In this document: piece after piece, positions 8,327 to 17,689 of the stretch | Layout of the letters: each line of letters begins with the position of its first letter | Numbering within the stretch: the first letter of the stretch is position 1 | Source: Bacillota bacterium | Lineage (GTDB): Bacteria > Bacillota > Bacilli > Paenibacillales > NBRC-103111 | Reading direction: 5' to 3' | Assembly: GCA_023386955.1 (NCBI GenBank) | Contig: JAEWIS010000044.1 | Span: forward strand, 310,001 to 374,000 | DNA length: 64,000 nt | Notes under the pieces: model-generated | Seen by the model: the letters and a program-made list of their open reading frames with translations, nothing else | What the model was told of the DNA's origin: nothing | The model's database searches: none | Translations under genes and position numbers: made by a program

Positions 8327-8887
8327 TTGACCGAAAAGGAGTTATTCGAAACCTACAAAAAAGATGTGTACAAGACCTGCCTGTATATGCTTCAGCAGCG
8401 GGCGGATGCGGAGGATGTTTGTCAGGATGTGTTTATGACCGTGTTCCGGCATGATTGGAGGCAGGTGGAGTATCTCAAAACCTGGCTGCTCCGGGTGGCT
8501 GTGAATCATTGTCTCAATCACTTGAAGAAAAACAGCCGGTTCCGCACGGATGGACAGCTTCTGCTGTTCCAGCGGAGGCCGGAAACGGCCAAGGCCGCCG
8601 AAGTGGTTGCCGAGGAGCGGGAGTCCGCTACGGAAACTGTGAAGCTTGTGGGACAGCTGCCCGCCAAGATCCGCGCTGCCGTATCGCTGCGGTATCTGCA
8701 CGAATGCAGCTTGAGCGAAATTGCCGCTATTCTGTCCATTCCCGAAGGGACAGTGAAATCCCGGCTGAACAAGGGACTGAAGCTGCTGCGTCCCATGATG
8801 GAGGCCAGAGGCATGACCATGGAAAAGGAAGGAGCCGAACCGTATGAACAAGATGGAGGCCAAGCTTACTCATTTACTGAAAGATGA
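8327..8887 (+). CDS. ECF sigma factor
   Basis: About 186 residues. TTG at 8327 is the likely start, 8 bases after AAGGAGGG; an upstream in-frame start lacks such a site. Region 2 (ADAEDVCQDVFMTVFRH) and region 4 (CSLSEIAAILSIPEGTVKSRL) are both clear. The gene overlaps its successor by 44 bases, the usual arrangement of an ECF sigma with its membrane anti-sigma. Target promoters cannot be read here. Confidence 0.9.
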   Translation: MTEKELFETYKKDVYKTCLYMLQQRADAEDVCQDVFMTVFRHDWRQVEYLKTWLLRVAVNHCLNHLKKNSRFRTDGQLLLFQRRPETAKAAEVVAEERESATETVKLVGQLPAKIRAAVSLRYLHECSLSEIAAILSIPEGTVKSRLNKGLKLLRPMMEARGMTMEKEGAEPYEQDGGQAYSFTER

Positions 8888-10487
8888 ACCGGCAGAGTAT
8901 CCCGATTTTGATGCGATGTGGAACCGGCTGGAAAGCCGGCTGCCGAAGACGGGAACACCGCTTATTCCTATACCTGCAAGCAAAAAGAGACCACCCCTGC
9001 GGAAAGCGGCGGCCATTGGCGCTCTGACAGCATTGCTGGCTGCTGCTCCTGTTGTGGCGGCTGTCGCCAATCATTGGGATACCCTCCTGTCGAACAAGGA
9101 AGGGGTACGCTCCGCTCTGGAGCAGGGACTGGGGCAGTCCATCGGGCAATCGTTGACGCGGGAGAATGTGACCATCACCGTGGATACGGCGGTTGTGGAT
9201 GAAAACCGGACAGGGATTTTGTTCAGCTTGAACACCCGAGACAAAACGCCGGAGGAGGGTTACTTTTTCAATATTGAGGATGTGGAGCTGAAGGATGCGG
9301 CCGGCCAGCCTGTGGAAGGCTGGAAGCAGCTGAATTGGGACCCGGCGGCCAAGCTCTGGCGGGGTTACTTCGAAACGGAATGGGTTCCGTCCGGCACTTC
9401 GTCCAACGCTATGCTGACCTTTAGCGATGTGAAGGCCATCTCTCCGGTGGAGCATGGGCTGGCCCTTCGTCCTCTGGAAGAGAAGGAGCAAACCTTTGAT
9501 ATCCGCCAGGATGGAATCATACAGCTGACGGTTAAGCCGTTTACGCAGGGTGACAAGATGATGCTGAACTCTACAGTTGTGTTCGATCAGCCAGAGGCAC
9601 AAAAGTGGTATGAACCCCGTATTGGCGTGTTCCTCGGGGAGACGCAGCTGAGCCAGTCCGGAGCGGGAGTTTCCGGGAAGCCGGATGAAAACGGCAGCTA
9701 TACTGCGCAGCAGTCCTTTTTGCGGAGTGATTTGCAGCAGGATGAGGTTTCGTACAAGCTCCTTTATGAAAAGGAAGTAAAGCGGGTTGATGCCGATTGG
9801 GCCTTCAATCTAAAGCTGGACAAACATCTGATGGAAAGTGGTACGGTTAAGCGTCAGCTGGACATTCCTCTGGAGAATAAGGGCGTGAAGATGACGCTGA
9901 CCGAGATGATCCGGACACCGACCCAGATTAGAATCAAAGCCAGCAATGAGCGTTATTCCCGGTTCCCCTTTCGGGCATATTCACTGGAGGTGGACGGGGT
10001 TGTATTGAGCGGAGGGAGTGTCGATTCCTATACAAACCCGGAGGAGACGGTGTTTCGGTTTGAAATTCCGTCCGGCGTCCAGATAAAGGAGGAATCCGCG
10101 ATCACCTTTGTGGCCATGCACGAAAGAATGGAGCGTACGGATGCCAAAGCGCCAATCCCCCTCCGGGAGATCAGTGATGAGAAAAAGAGCATCATGACGG
10201 AAGTGGGCGGTTATTCTGTGCATTGGACGTACTACCTGAATGATGGCGATCTGTATGTGCAAAGCGAAAGCGCCGACCGCGGCTTCGGCGGCGTCAATCA
10301 GACCTATATGCACCACGGCGAAACCAGGGCCGTTGGCAAAAAAATTACCTATGGTTTTGGAGGAGACGGCAACAATCAGGCTACGGATGTGTACCCGGGT
10401 TTTGCCGGGAAGGATGCGGATATTTATATTTTCTGGTATTACACGGAGGATAAGGACAAGGAGCTGCGGACTGTACTAACGCCTTGA
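8844..10487 (+). CDS. DUF4179 membrane anti-sigma factor
   Basis: 547 residues: a short cytoplasmic N-terminus expected to bind the sigma factor, one membrane span at about 55-75 (AIGALTALLAAAPVVAAV), then a large extracytoplasmic part beginning with the DUF4179 domain (DTLLSNKEGVRSALEQGLGQ) and followed by beta-rich, probably DUF5643-like, domains. It overlaps the ECF sigma gene and should hold that factor at the membrane until an envelope signal is sensed. Start ATG at 8844 follows AAGGAAGGAG. The inducing signal is not evident. Confidence 0.87.
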   Translation: MNKMEAKLTHLLKDEPAEYPDFDAMWNRLESRLPKTGTPLIPIPASKKRPPLRKAAAIGALTALLAAAPVVAAVANHWDTLLSNKEGVRSALEQGLGQSIGQSLTRENVTITVDTAVVDENRTGILFSLNTRDKTPEEGYFFNIEDVELKDAAGQPVEGWKQLNWDPAAKLWRGYFETEWVPSGTSSNAMLTFSDVKAISPVEHGLALRPLEEKEQTFDIRQDGIIQLTVKPFTQGDKMMLNSTVVFDQPEAQKWYEPRIGVFLGETQLSQSGAGVSGKPDENGSYTAQQSFLRSDLQQDEVSYKLLYEKEVKRVDADWAFNLKLDKHLMESGTVKRQLDIPLENKGVKMTLTEMIRTPTQIRIKASNERYSRFPFRAYSLEVDGVVLSGGSVDSYTNPEETVFRFEIPSGVQIKEESAITFVAMHERMERTDAKAPIPLREISDEKKSIMTEVGGYSVHWTYYLNDGDLYVQSESADRGFGGVNQTYMHHGETRAVGKKITYGFGGDGNNQATDVYPGFAGKDADIYIFWYYTEDKDKELRTVLTP

Positions 10488-10524
10488 GGAGCGGGGTTCA
10501 GGGCCGTGAGCGGCAGGTAAAAAG

Positions 10525-10570
10525 GAAGCTGTCCCCAAGGTGGTGAAGACCACGGAGGACAGCTTCTTTT
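10525..10570 (+). terminator. Rho-independent terminator after the sigma/anti-sigma operon
   Basis: GAAGCTGTCC (10525-10534) pairs exactly with GGACAGCTTC (10557-10566), followed by TTTT. Confidence 0.85.
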
Positions 10571-10580
10571 GCTGGTGTAA

Positions 10581-10757
10581 CGGACCGAGCGGCCGTTATT
10601 TCGCACAGATTCATCGATAATTGGATGATGCGGACACAGGGGACGTTATTTGGTCATATGCAGCCGGTTTGGTCAGCTTTTAGGCTAAATAACGTCTGCT
10701 GAGTCCGCGAAAACTGCAAAATGCTGAAAAACCGGGAAATAACGGCTCTACGGTCCG
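10581..10757. repeat. Quadripartite palindromic element, copy 2 (head GCGGAC)
   Basis: Direct units with CGGAC at 10581 and 10631; inverted units with GTCCG ending at 10707 and 10757; both spacings are 50 bp. Body GGACGTTATTTGG is close to that of other copies. It occupies the convergent gap between the anti-sigma terminator and the MFS gene. Confidence 0.8.
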
Positions 10758-10791
10758 GATGCGGACCCGCGGTTGATTTTGCCCCGGCTGC

Positions 10792-12042
10792 CTACATCCT
10801 GCGGATGGGGGAACAAAGGGCGATGAGAACCTCCACCAGCTTGGCGCCCGCGGCCAAAGCGAAGACGGCTGCCGGGCCGTACCGGGCGGAGAGGAAAGCG
10901 CCGGCCATAGCCCCCAGGGGCATCGCCAGCCGGGTGAACATCCGGGAGAAGCCCAGCACCCGTCCCAGCATATCGGAGGGCACGGTTTCCTGGCGCAGGG
11001 ATTGCACTAGTGTATTCCACCCGATATTGCACAGGGAGACAATGCCGAAGGCAATACCGGGCATCAGCCAATAGCGGCTCCAGATGATGAGGGTGAATCC
11101 CAGCATCCCCACAGTAAGGAGCACCGGGATCAGCACCCCGCGGCGGAAACGCTTCTCCAGCGGCACCACCGCAAGCGTGCCCAGCAGACCGCCTGCGCCC
11201 AGAAGAGCGTAGTTCAAACTGCTTTGTTGGGAGGTGAGCCCGAGGGCATCCAACTGGTAATACATCAATACCCCAAAAGCCGCGCTGTATCCGAAATTGC
11301 CCACCATCGCCTGCAGGGACAGACTGATGTTCAGGCGGTTGGTTACCAGCCAATGGAGCCCTTCCTTCATCCCCTGCAGCACTTTCCTGAAGGAGGCGGC
11401 CGCCACGGCGGTACCCATGGAGGGCAGCTTCAGCAGGGTGAGGAAGGTGGCACTGAAGGTCAGCGCATCGATCCAGAGCGCATTGTAGCCGCCGAATGCC
11501 GCAATGGCAAGGCCGGCCAGGATAGGCCCGATTAATTCGCTGAACTGGGAAGCCAGCTTCTCGGCGGCGTTGGCCCGGGTCAGAGATTCCTTGCCCGGAA
11601 CCAGATGGGGCACCGCCGCCACAAAAGCCACGTCAAAAAGCAGGTTCAGAATTGCCAGGCAGAAGGAAACGGCAAACAGATGCCCGATCTGCAGAACACC
11701 CGCCAGATGCAAAGCCGGGATCAGGGCGACAAGAGCCGCCCGTGCCAAATCTGTTGCCAGCATCAGCTTTTTCCGGGGAAGATGGTCCACCAGCACGCCG
11801 ATGATAGGCCCGAACAGGACAATGGGCAGCACGCTGACGGCATACACGGAGCTCATAACCAGCGCGGACCGGGTAAGCTCATAGGAGATCCACGGAATTG
11901 CCAGCGTATACAGCGAATCTCCGATCCTGGAGATAAACAGCCCCAACAGGAACGAGAGGTACTGGCCGGGCAGCCGGAAAAAAGCCGGGACACGCCGCGG
12001 CGCCCGGAGGGTGGTTTGTTCAGTTGTATTTACATGCAGCAT
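10792..12042 (-). CDS. MFS exporter (EntS-like, MFS_3)
   Basis: About 416 residues with twelve hydrophobic segments and the loop motif DHLPRKKLMLATDLAR between spans 2 and 3. The family includes the enterobactin exporter EntS and many drug or secondary-metabolite exporters. I use ATG at 12042 (MLHVNTTEQ); a GTG at 12060 is possible but too close to AAAGGAG, and neither start has ideal spacing. It lies just beyond the FabF-like gene, in the same direction, and could export the product of the adjacent biosynthetic cluster (inference). Confidence 0.85.
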   Translation of the reverse strand: MLHVNTTEQTTLRAPRRVPAFFRLPGQYLSFLLGLFISRIGDSLYTLAIPWISYELTRSALVMSSVYAVSVLPIVLFGPIIGVLVDHLPRKKLMLATDLARAALVALIPALHLAGVLQIGHLFAVSFCLAILNLLFDVAFVAAVPHLVPGKESLTRANAAEKLASQFSELIGPILAGLAIAAFGGYNALWIDALTFSATFLTLLKLPSMGTAVAAASFRKVLQGMKEGLHWLVTNRLNISLSLQAMVGNFGYSAAFGVLMYYQLDALGLTSQQSSLNYALLGAGGLLGTLAVVPLEKRFRRGVLIPVLLTVGMLGFTLIIWSRYWLMPGIAFGIVSLCNIGWNTLVQSLRQETVPSDMLGRVLGFSRMFTRLAMPLGAMAGAFLSARYGPAAVFALAAGAKLVEVLIALCSPIRRM

Positions 12043-12150
12043 AAAGAAACTAGGATTCACTCTCCTTTGGTGTGAAATGGGGGCGTCCGGTGTTGCGGTC
12101 CGTCCAGGGAGCTGGGACGCGGGTCAGACTCTCTGTCAAGGTCAATGGAG

Positions 12151-13395
12151 TTATTTTACATCATCGTACGCCTTTAGCACAATAGCCGAATTATGGCCGC
12201 CGAAGCCGAAGGAGTTGGACAGCCCGTACCGGAGCCGGGCGGGCCTGGCCTGATGGGGGACATAATCCAGATCGCATAACGGATCAGGGGTATCCAGGTT
12301 AATGGTGGGTGGGATCAGATCCGTCTGCAGCGCTTTGACCAGAGCGATGGCCTCGGCGGCGCCGGACGCTCCCAGCATGTGGCCGGTCATGGACTTGTTG
12401 GCGGTGACAGGAATGCGGTATGCCTCGGCACCGAAAATGCGCTTGATGGCGGCGGTCTCCGAACGGTCGCCGATGACGGTGCTGGTGGCGTGGGCGCTAA
12501 TCACATCGATATCCGCCGGCGCAAGCCCCGCGTCCTCCAGAGCCAGGCGCATGGCCCGGGCCGCGCCGTTGCCGTCCTCCGGCGTCGCTACCATGTGGTA
12601 CGCGTCCGAGCTGGCTCCGTATCCCACCACCTCAGCCAGAATGTGGGCTCCCCGGCGCAAGGCGTGGGAGAGGGATTCCAGCACCAGAATGCCTGCACCT
12701 TCAGCCATCACAAACCCGTCCCGCTCCGTGTCGAAGGGCCGGCTGGCCTTTTGCGGCTCGCCGTTTCGTGTGGAGAGTGCCGTTGCATTGGAGAAGCTGG
12801 CCAAGGAGATATCCGTCAGCGCCGCCTCCGAGCCGCCTGCGAGAATCACGTCCGCCCGGCCCGATTGGATACGGTGAAACGCTTCGCCGATGGCGGTATT
12901 GCCGATGGAGCAGGCGGTAACCGGGGCCATGGAGGGGCCTAAGGCGCCATATTTGATGCTGATCATAGCAGCAGCCATATTGGCAATCATCATAGGCACC
13001 AGAGTAGGGCTTACCCGCTCCGGCCCGCGGTCGGCAAGCACTCCGCTTTGGGTCATCAGGGTCTGGATGCCGCCGATTCCGGAGCCCACATACACGCCCA
13101 TCCGCTCATGGTCGACGCTCCCCTCCTGGAAGCCTGCTTGGGTGAAGGCTTGCTCTGCCGCTGCCAGGGCGTACTGGCAGAACCGGTCCATACGCCGGGC
13201 TTCTTTTGCCCCGAACAACAGATTGGCATCGAATTCCTTCACCTCCCCGGCAATTCGGACCTTATGCCTGTCCGCGTCGAAGCTGCTGATAGGGACGATG
13301 CCGGACTCCCCCCGTATAAGCTTGGACCAGAACGTCTCCACATCATTGCCTAACGGTGAAATGACTCCCATCCCGGTTATGACTACTCTTTCCAT
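12151..13395 (-). CDS. Beta-ketoacyl-ACP synthase II (FabF-like)
   Basis: 414 residues of the decarboxylating ketosynthase family with catalytic triad C162 (TACSIG), H302 (SAHATST) and H339 (SMTGHMLG). It condenses malonyl-ACP with an acyl chain. The motif around H302 reads AHATSTVIGD rather than the more usual AHGTSTPLND, so it may be a specialised paralogue rather than the housekeeping FabF, an idea supported by the lack of neighbouring fab genes and by its place beside the biosynthetic cluster. It is divergent from the MmyB-type regulator. Confidence 0.88.
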   Translation of the reverse strand: MERVVITGMGVISPLGNDVETFWSKLIRGESGIVPISSFDADRHKVRIAGEVKEFDANLLFGAKEARRMDRFCQYALAAAEQAFTQAGFQEGSVDHERMGVYVGSGIGGIQTLMTQSGVLADRGPERVSPTLVPMMIANMAAAMISIKYGALGPSMAPVTACSIGNTAIGEAFHRIQSGRADVILAGGSEAALTDISLASFSNATALSTRNGEPQKASRPFDTERDGFVMAEGAGILVLESLSHALRRGAHILAEVVGYGASSDAYHMVATPEDGNGAARAMRLALEDAGLAPADIDVISAHATSTVIGDRSETAAIKRIFGAEAYRIPVTANKSMTGHMLGASGAAEAIALVKALQTDLIPPTINLDTPDPLCDLDYVPHQARPARLRYGLSNSFGFGGHNSAIVLKAYDDVK

Positions 13396-13452
13396 AGCGT
13401 ATCCAGCCTCCTGATCATTGTAAGTTTCTTCGGATAGGCTTATAATGTCACT

Positions 13453-13493
13453 GGATATATCCTATTACAAGACAGCGTTTATCCTGGTATAAA
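13453..13493 (+). promoter_or_regulatory. Promoter and palindrome upstream of the MmyB-type regulator
   Basis: TTACAA (13465-13470) and TATAAA (13488-13493) are 17 bp apart on the plus strand. The palindrome GGATATATCC (13453-13462) lies just upstream, in the shared region with the divergent fabF-like gene, and could be an operator for both. Confidence 0.5.
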
Positions 13494-13521
13494 TACTACT
13501 ATTCTCATAAGGGGGATGCAG

Positions 13522-14361
13522 ATGACTTCCCAGATCCGGCTGCAGGCATTATCTGTTTTCCTCAAAAACCAGCGGGCGAAGCTTAACCCGGAAGCGCTGG
13601 GTTTTCCGGCTGGCACACGAAGAAGAACCCCCGGTCTGCGCCGGGAGGAGGTTGCCCAGCTGGCCGGTGTCAGCACCACCTGGTACACCTGGCTCGAGCA
13701 GGGCCGGGACGTGAAGGCCTCTGCATCCGTGTTGGACTGTATTGCCACCGCCCTGCAGATGAATGCCGACGAGCGGAAGTATCTCCATTCCTTGGCCTTC
13801 GAAAGCGGCAGCGAGCCGGTCCCTCCCAGGCAGGAGCCTGTCCAGCTGAGCCCTTCTCTGCGGAAGATTATCACGGAGCTGGCGTATTGTCCGGTGATCG
13901 TGTCGGATCGCATGTGCAATATTGTGGGCTGGAATCCGGCGGCTGCTTATGTGTTCCTGGACTTCGCGCAGATTCCACCGGAGGAGCGGAATATGATCCG
14001 CCTTTTGTTTACGCGGAAGGAATTCCGGCGGCTGGCGGTGAATTGGGAGCAGTTCTCCAGCAGCTTCCTCTCCATGTTCCGTTCCTATTACGGCGAATAT
14101 GTGGGAGACGGGTGGTACGAGGATTTTTTGGAGGAGATGATGGGGGAGCATCCGGATTTTAAGGCCATGTGGGAAAACAGCCAGGTCAGCTATGCGCCGG
14201 AGGTGCATCTGGAGTTCCGCCATGCCCGGGCCGGGAGGATGGTCTACGAGCTTACCTCGTTGAAGGTATATGGCCCGGACGACCTGCGGTGCAACGTCTA
14301 CACCCCGGCGCCGGACACCAACACCGAAGCCAAGCTGCGGCAGCTGATGGAAACGGAGTAA
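13522..14361 (+). CDS. XRE regulator with MmyB-like ligand-binding domain
   Basis: About 279 residues. The N-terminal helix-turn-helix includes RRTPGLRREEVAQLAGVS and WYTWLEQGRDVK, the hallmark of MmyB-type regulators; the C-terminal 170 residues are a PAS-like domain (NIVGWNPAAAYVF) thought to bind fatty-acid-like ligands in this family. ATG at 13522 is preferred to 13516 because GGGGG needs room upstream. It lies between the divergent FabF-like gene and the biosynthetic genes and is the likely local regulator. Confidence 0.87.
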   Translation: MTSQIRLQALSVFLKNQRAKLNPEALGFPAGTRRRTPGLRREEVAQLAGVSTTWYTWLEQGRDVKASASVLDCIATALQMNADERKYLHSLAFESGSEPVPPRQEPVQLSPSLRKIITELAYCPVIVSDRMCNIVGWNPAAAYVFLDFAQIPPEERNMIRLLFTRKEFRRLAVNWEQFSSSFLSMFRSYYGEYVGDGWYEDFLEEMMGEHPDFKAMWENSQVSYAPEVHLEFRHARAGRMVYELTSLKVYGPDDLRCNVYTPAPDTNTEAKLRQLMETE

Positions 14362-14384
14362 AACCTCGAATGGAGGGAAAAGGA

Positions 14385-15290
14385 ATGTTGGCAGGCAAAA
14401 TACCGACGAAACTAAACAAGGGAGATACCATTGGCATCATCTCCCCAAGCCATGTCGCCGATGCAAACCGGTATGCAGGGCTTATTGCCGTTATTGAAGG
14501 CTGCGGCTTCCGGGTCAAAGCCGGGCGGAATTTGTATAAAAACACGTACGGGTATGCCGCCTCCGAGCAGGAGCGGGCTGATGATCTGAACGCGATGGTA
14601 GTTGACGATGCGGTCAGGATGGTGTTTTTCGGAGGAGGGTATGGCGGTTTGGAGCTGATCCCGCTGATCGACTATGAAGCAATCCGGCGGAACCCCAAGC
14701 TGTTCCTGAGCTACAGCGACGGCACATCCATCTTGAATGCCATCTATGCCCGCACCGGCATCATGACCTATTACGGCCAGGCTCCCGGCTCATTCGAACG
14801 TATCCGGCCCTATGGTCTCAGCCAATTCATGAGCCATTTGGCGGAGGGAAATCCCGGGAATCTGGTTAAGAACAGCAAGTGGATATCGCTGTATGATGGA
14901 GTAAGTGAAGGGATTCTTATGGGCGGATATCTTCTGAATGTGGCGCTTATGGCCAACACCGGAATCAGCGGAGCGGAGACCGACGGGAAGGTGGTGCTGT
15001 TTTTGGAGGACCACGAAAAATTCAGCAATATGGCTTGTGTCAGTATGCTCTTGTCCCATCTGGAGCAGAGCCCGTGGATAGGCCGCATTTCCGGGCTGCT
15101 GTTCGGGCATTATTCCGAGAACGAAAACCCTCAGTTGCTGGATCGATTAAGTCGCTTCGGCGAGAAGCATAAGATCCCTGTAGCCTATTGCGACGACTTT
15201 GGGCATGGCGCCAATCAGGCGGTGCTGCCTATCGGCTGCCGGGCTGTTTTGGATACAAGGGAAAACAGGCTGAACTTCCATTATTCATAA
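14385..15290 (+). CDS. S66 peptidase (LD-carboxypeptidase / MccF family)
   Basis: 301 residues starting at ATG 14385, seven bases after GGAGGG. SYSDGTSI holds the nucleophilic serine, FLEDHE the likely glutamate, and the C-terminal FGHGANQAVLPIG the catalytic histidine region of the Ser-Glu-His triad. Family members either trim the L,D-bond of muropeptides or, as in MccF, cleave peptide-nucleotide antibiotics for self-immunity. It is 24 bases after the regulator, in the same direction. Either recycling or self-protection is possible; the sequence does not decide. Confidence 0.87.
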   Translation: MLAGKIPTKLNKGDTIGIISPSHVADANRYAGLIAVIEGCGFRVKAGRNLYKNTYGYAASEQERADDLNAMVVDDAVRMVFFGGGYGGLELIPLIDYEAIRRNPKLFLSYSDGTSILNAIYARTGIMTYYGQAPGSFERIRPYGLSQFMSHLAEGNPGNLVKNSKWISLYDGVSEGILMGGYLLNVALMANTGISGAETDGKVVLFLEDHEKFSNMACVSMLLSHLEQSPWIGRISGLLFGHYSENENPQLLDRLSRFGEKHKIPVAYCDDFGHGANQAVLPIGCRAVLDTRENRLNFHYS

Positions 15291-15308
15291 AATGAGGTTA
15301 TGCTTCGA

Positions 15309-15338
15309 ACCCTGGCGGGCGTTCCCGCCGGGGTTTTT
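15309..15338 (+). terminator. Rho-independent terminator after the S66 gene
   Basis: CCCTGGCGGG (15310-15319) pairs with CCCGCCGGGG (15324-15333, one wobble) and is followed by TTTTT. It separates the regulator/S66 unit from the biosynthetic operon. Confidence 0.8.
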
Positions 15339-15474
15339 GCTGCTGCGGAACCGGTCCGAAAAAAGGGTTCTGCTGGAAAGTGTCGAATTAGTGACCCATA
15401 GTGCAGGAGCAATTGGCGCTGGCAGAGGTTGAACCGAAGACAACGTTGGTGAAAACGGAAAGCGGGGGCTGACT

Positions 15475-16470
15475 ATGCAGACGCGGCATGTTCGCATTAT
15501 GGGAACCGGCCAATATTTGCCGGAACGGATCGTAACGGATGAAGAGATGGATCACCGCCTGGGAACGCCGAAGGGATGGGTCCGCAAAATGACGGAGGTC
15601 ACGGCCCGCCATTTCGCAGGTGCACACGAAACCTCCTCCTATATGGGGGCGAAGGCTGCGGAGGCGGCGCTTCTGGATGCGGGGCTCCGCTTCCAGGATA
15701 TCGACTGCCTGGTGTGCGTGAGCGGCACCAAGGAGCAGGCGCTGCCCAGTACGGCGGTATTGATCCAACGGGCGTTGGGACAGGAGATGTCCGGCGTACC
15801 CGCCTTTGATATAGATGCTACCTGTCTTAGCTTCCTGACTGGACTGGACCTGATGTCTTACCTGGTGGAGGCGGGACGGTACCGGCATGTGCTGCTGGTA
15901 TCCTCGGAGGTTGCTTCCGCGGGTTTGAATTGGAAGGAAAAGGAGAGCGCCGCCTTGTTCGGGGACGGAGCGGCTGCGGTTGTGATCGGACCGTCGGACG
16001 GGACCTCCCGGATCGTGGGGGCGTCCATGCGCACCTACAGCAAAGGAGCGGCCCTGTCTGAAATCCGCGGAGGCGGCACCCGCATCCATCCCCGGGAGCA
16101 TAGTGAGGCCACGGAGGAGGACTTCCTGTTCCATATGAACGGGCAGGCCATCTTCCGAATGGCCTCCCAGCTCCTGCCGGATTTTGTGGGAGAGCTTCTG
16201 GTGCAATCGGACATGCGGATGACGGATTTCCAGGCGGTGATTCCCCATCAGGGAAGTGCCATGGCGCTTCGGCTGATGCAAAAAAAACTGGGCATCTCCG
16301 GCGGACAGATGGTGAATATTACGCCGGACCACGGCAATACCATCGCCGCCTCCATCCCGATGGCGCTTCATGAGGCCATCCGCCAAGGGAGGATCACACG
16401 GGGGGGCCAAGTGCTGCTATTGGGTACGGCCGCGGGGCTTTCCCTCGGAGGGATGACCCTTGTCTATTGA
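15475..16470 (+). CDS. Beta-ketoacyl synthase III (FabH/OleA-like)
   Basis: 331 residues of the thiolase superfamily with active site C117 (DIDATCLSF), H258 (VIPHQG) and N288 (DHGNTIAA). FabH enzymes join acyl-CoA to malonyl-ACP, while OleA-type relatives join two long acyl chains; the rest of the operon does not contain normal fatty-acid genes, so a specialised condensation is likely. It is the first gene of a seven-gene run with overlaps; the next gene begins 11 bases before its stop. No strong promoter was recognised in the preceding 130 bp. Confidence 0.88.
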   Translation: MQTRHVRIMGTGQYLPERIVTDEEMDHRLGTPKGWVRKMTEVTARHFAGAHETSSYMGAKAAEAALLDAGLRFQDIDCLVCVSGTKEQALPSTAVLIQRALGQEMSGVPAFDIDATCLSFLTGLDLMSYLVEAGRYRHVLLVSSEVASAGLNWKEKESAALFGDGAAAVVIGPSDGTSRIVGASMRTYSKGAALSEIRGGGTRIHPREHSEATEEDFLFHMNGQAIFRMASQLLPDFVGELLVQSDMRMTDFQAVIPHQGSAMALRLMQKKLGISGGQMVNITPDHGNTIAASIPMALHEAIRQGRITRGGQVLLLGTAAGLSLGGMTLVY

Positions 16471-17689
16471 ACCTGTTTCCGGCAACGGGCGGCGTACCGT
16501 GCTGCTCACAGGCGGCCGGGCGCCGTGTACCTTGGAGCTGGCCAGAGCCTTCCACACCGTCGGACACCGGGTCCTGGTTGCCGAGAGCGCCCGCCGCCAC
16601 CTGTGCCGCGTATCCCGGGCAGTGGAGCGGAGCTTCGTGGTGCCGCCGCCCAACGGGGAACCCGCTGCTTTTGTGGCGGAGCTGGAAGCCATTGTGGTGC
16701 GTGAAGGGGTGGATGTGCTGATTCCCACCTGCGAGGAGATTTTTTTTGTCTCCAAAGGTTTGGAGCAATTAAAGCCACATTGCACCGTTTGGGCGGCGTC
16801 CATCGGGGAGCTGGACAGGCTGCACAACAAGTGGCGGTTTGCTCAGCTTGCCCTGAGTTTGGGTTTACAGGTTCCGGAAACCACCCTTGTGACAAACCGG
16901 GAGGAATGGCTGGCACTGGCGGAGGAGCAATGGCTGGAGGAAAGCCTGGTGCTGAAGCCTGCTTATTCCCGGTTTGCCTCCAAGGTTTTGTTCCTGGACA
17001 AAAGCGCTTCTACTGAACAGCGGAGGCGGGTTTTGGCACAGACGCTGCCGCCCTTATCTCCGGAAGCTCCATGGGTAGCCCAGCGGCGGGTTGAAGGGCG
17101 GCATTTGGCCACCTACAGCATCGCCTACAACGGGCATCTGCTTCTCCATGGAGCCTATCCGTGCCGCTACCGCCTGGGACAAGGAGCGTCGGTTTATTTT
17201 GCACCGGTCCGCCATGAACGGTCCAAGGAATGGGTGCGGCAGCTGGTGCAGGCTATTGGGTTCACGGGGCAGATCGCCTTTGACTTTATTGAAGAGGACA
17301 ACGGGGGGATATATGCGCTGGAATGCAATCCCCGTGCCACCAGCGGCATCCATCTGTTCAACGGGAATGCAGGGCTGGCGGAAGCTTTTCTCCAGCCGGA
17401 GGCGCTGTATGACGCAGGATTAGTGGGGGAGCCTACGGATTCATCCGGCACCATGCTCACTTTCCCGATGCTGGCCGCAGGGTTAAGCGGTGTCCGCAGC
17501 CTCCCGCAGCTGCGCGACTGGCTCAGAGCTGTGCGCACCGGCCGGGATGCAGTGTTCCGCCGGAGGGATATGGGACCGGGGATGGAACAGCTGCGGGTAG
17601 TGCTGGACGCCTGGAGAACGGCCCGGAGCCGGGGGATTTCCCTGACGGAAGCAACGACTATCGATCTGGAATGGAATGGTGAGCCATGA
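16460..17689 (+). CDS. ATP-grasp ligase
   Basis: 409 residues with an N-terminal nucleotide-like fold (TVLLTGGRAPCTLELARAF), the ATP-grasp lid and core (SLVLKPAYSRFASKVLF) and the metal-binding end ALECNPRATSGIHLF with the typical E-x-N-P-R. Such enzymes form amide, ester or thioester bonds through acyl-phosphates. TTG at 16460 follows GGAGGG by 7 bases and overlaps the ketosynthase. In this operon it probably couples an acid to an amine or alcohol; the substrates are unknown. Confidence 0.85.
   Translation: MSIEPVSGNGRRTVLLTGGRAPCTLELARAFHTVGHRVLVAESARRHLCRVSRAVERSFVVPPPNGEPAAFVAELEAIVVREGVDVLIPTCEEIFFVSKGLEQLKPHCTVWAASIGELDRLHNKWRFAQLALSLGLQVPETTLVTNREEWLALAEEQWLEESLVLKPAYSRFASKVLFLDKSASTEQRRRVLAQTLPPLSPEAPWVAQRRVEGRHLATYSIAYNGHLLLHGAYPCRYRLGQGASVYFAPVRHERSKEWVRQLVQAIGFTGQIAFDFIEEDNGGIYALECNPRATSGIHLFNGNAGLAEAFLQPEALYDAGLVGEPTDSSGTMLTFPMLAAGLSGVRSLPQLRDWLRAVRTGRDAVFRRRDMGPGMEQLRVVLDAWRTARSRGISLTEATTIDLEWNGEP

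Noticed and set aside
15292..15432. 46-residue plus-strand frame (MRLCFEPW...) before the ketosynthase gene
   Set aside because: It runs through the terminator hairpin and has no ribosome site.
15388..16410. Long antisense frame of 340 residues over the ketosynthase gene
   Set aside because: It mirrors the codon bias of the real gene, has no recognisable domain and no start signal; similar antisense frames occur all along this GC-rich region.
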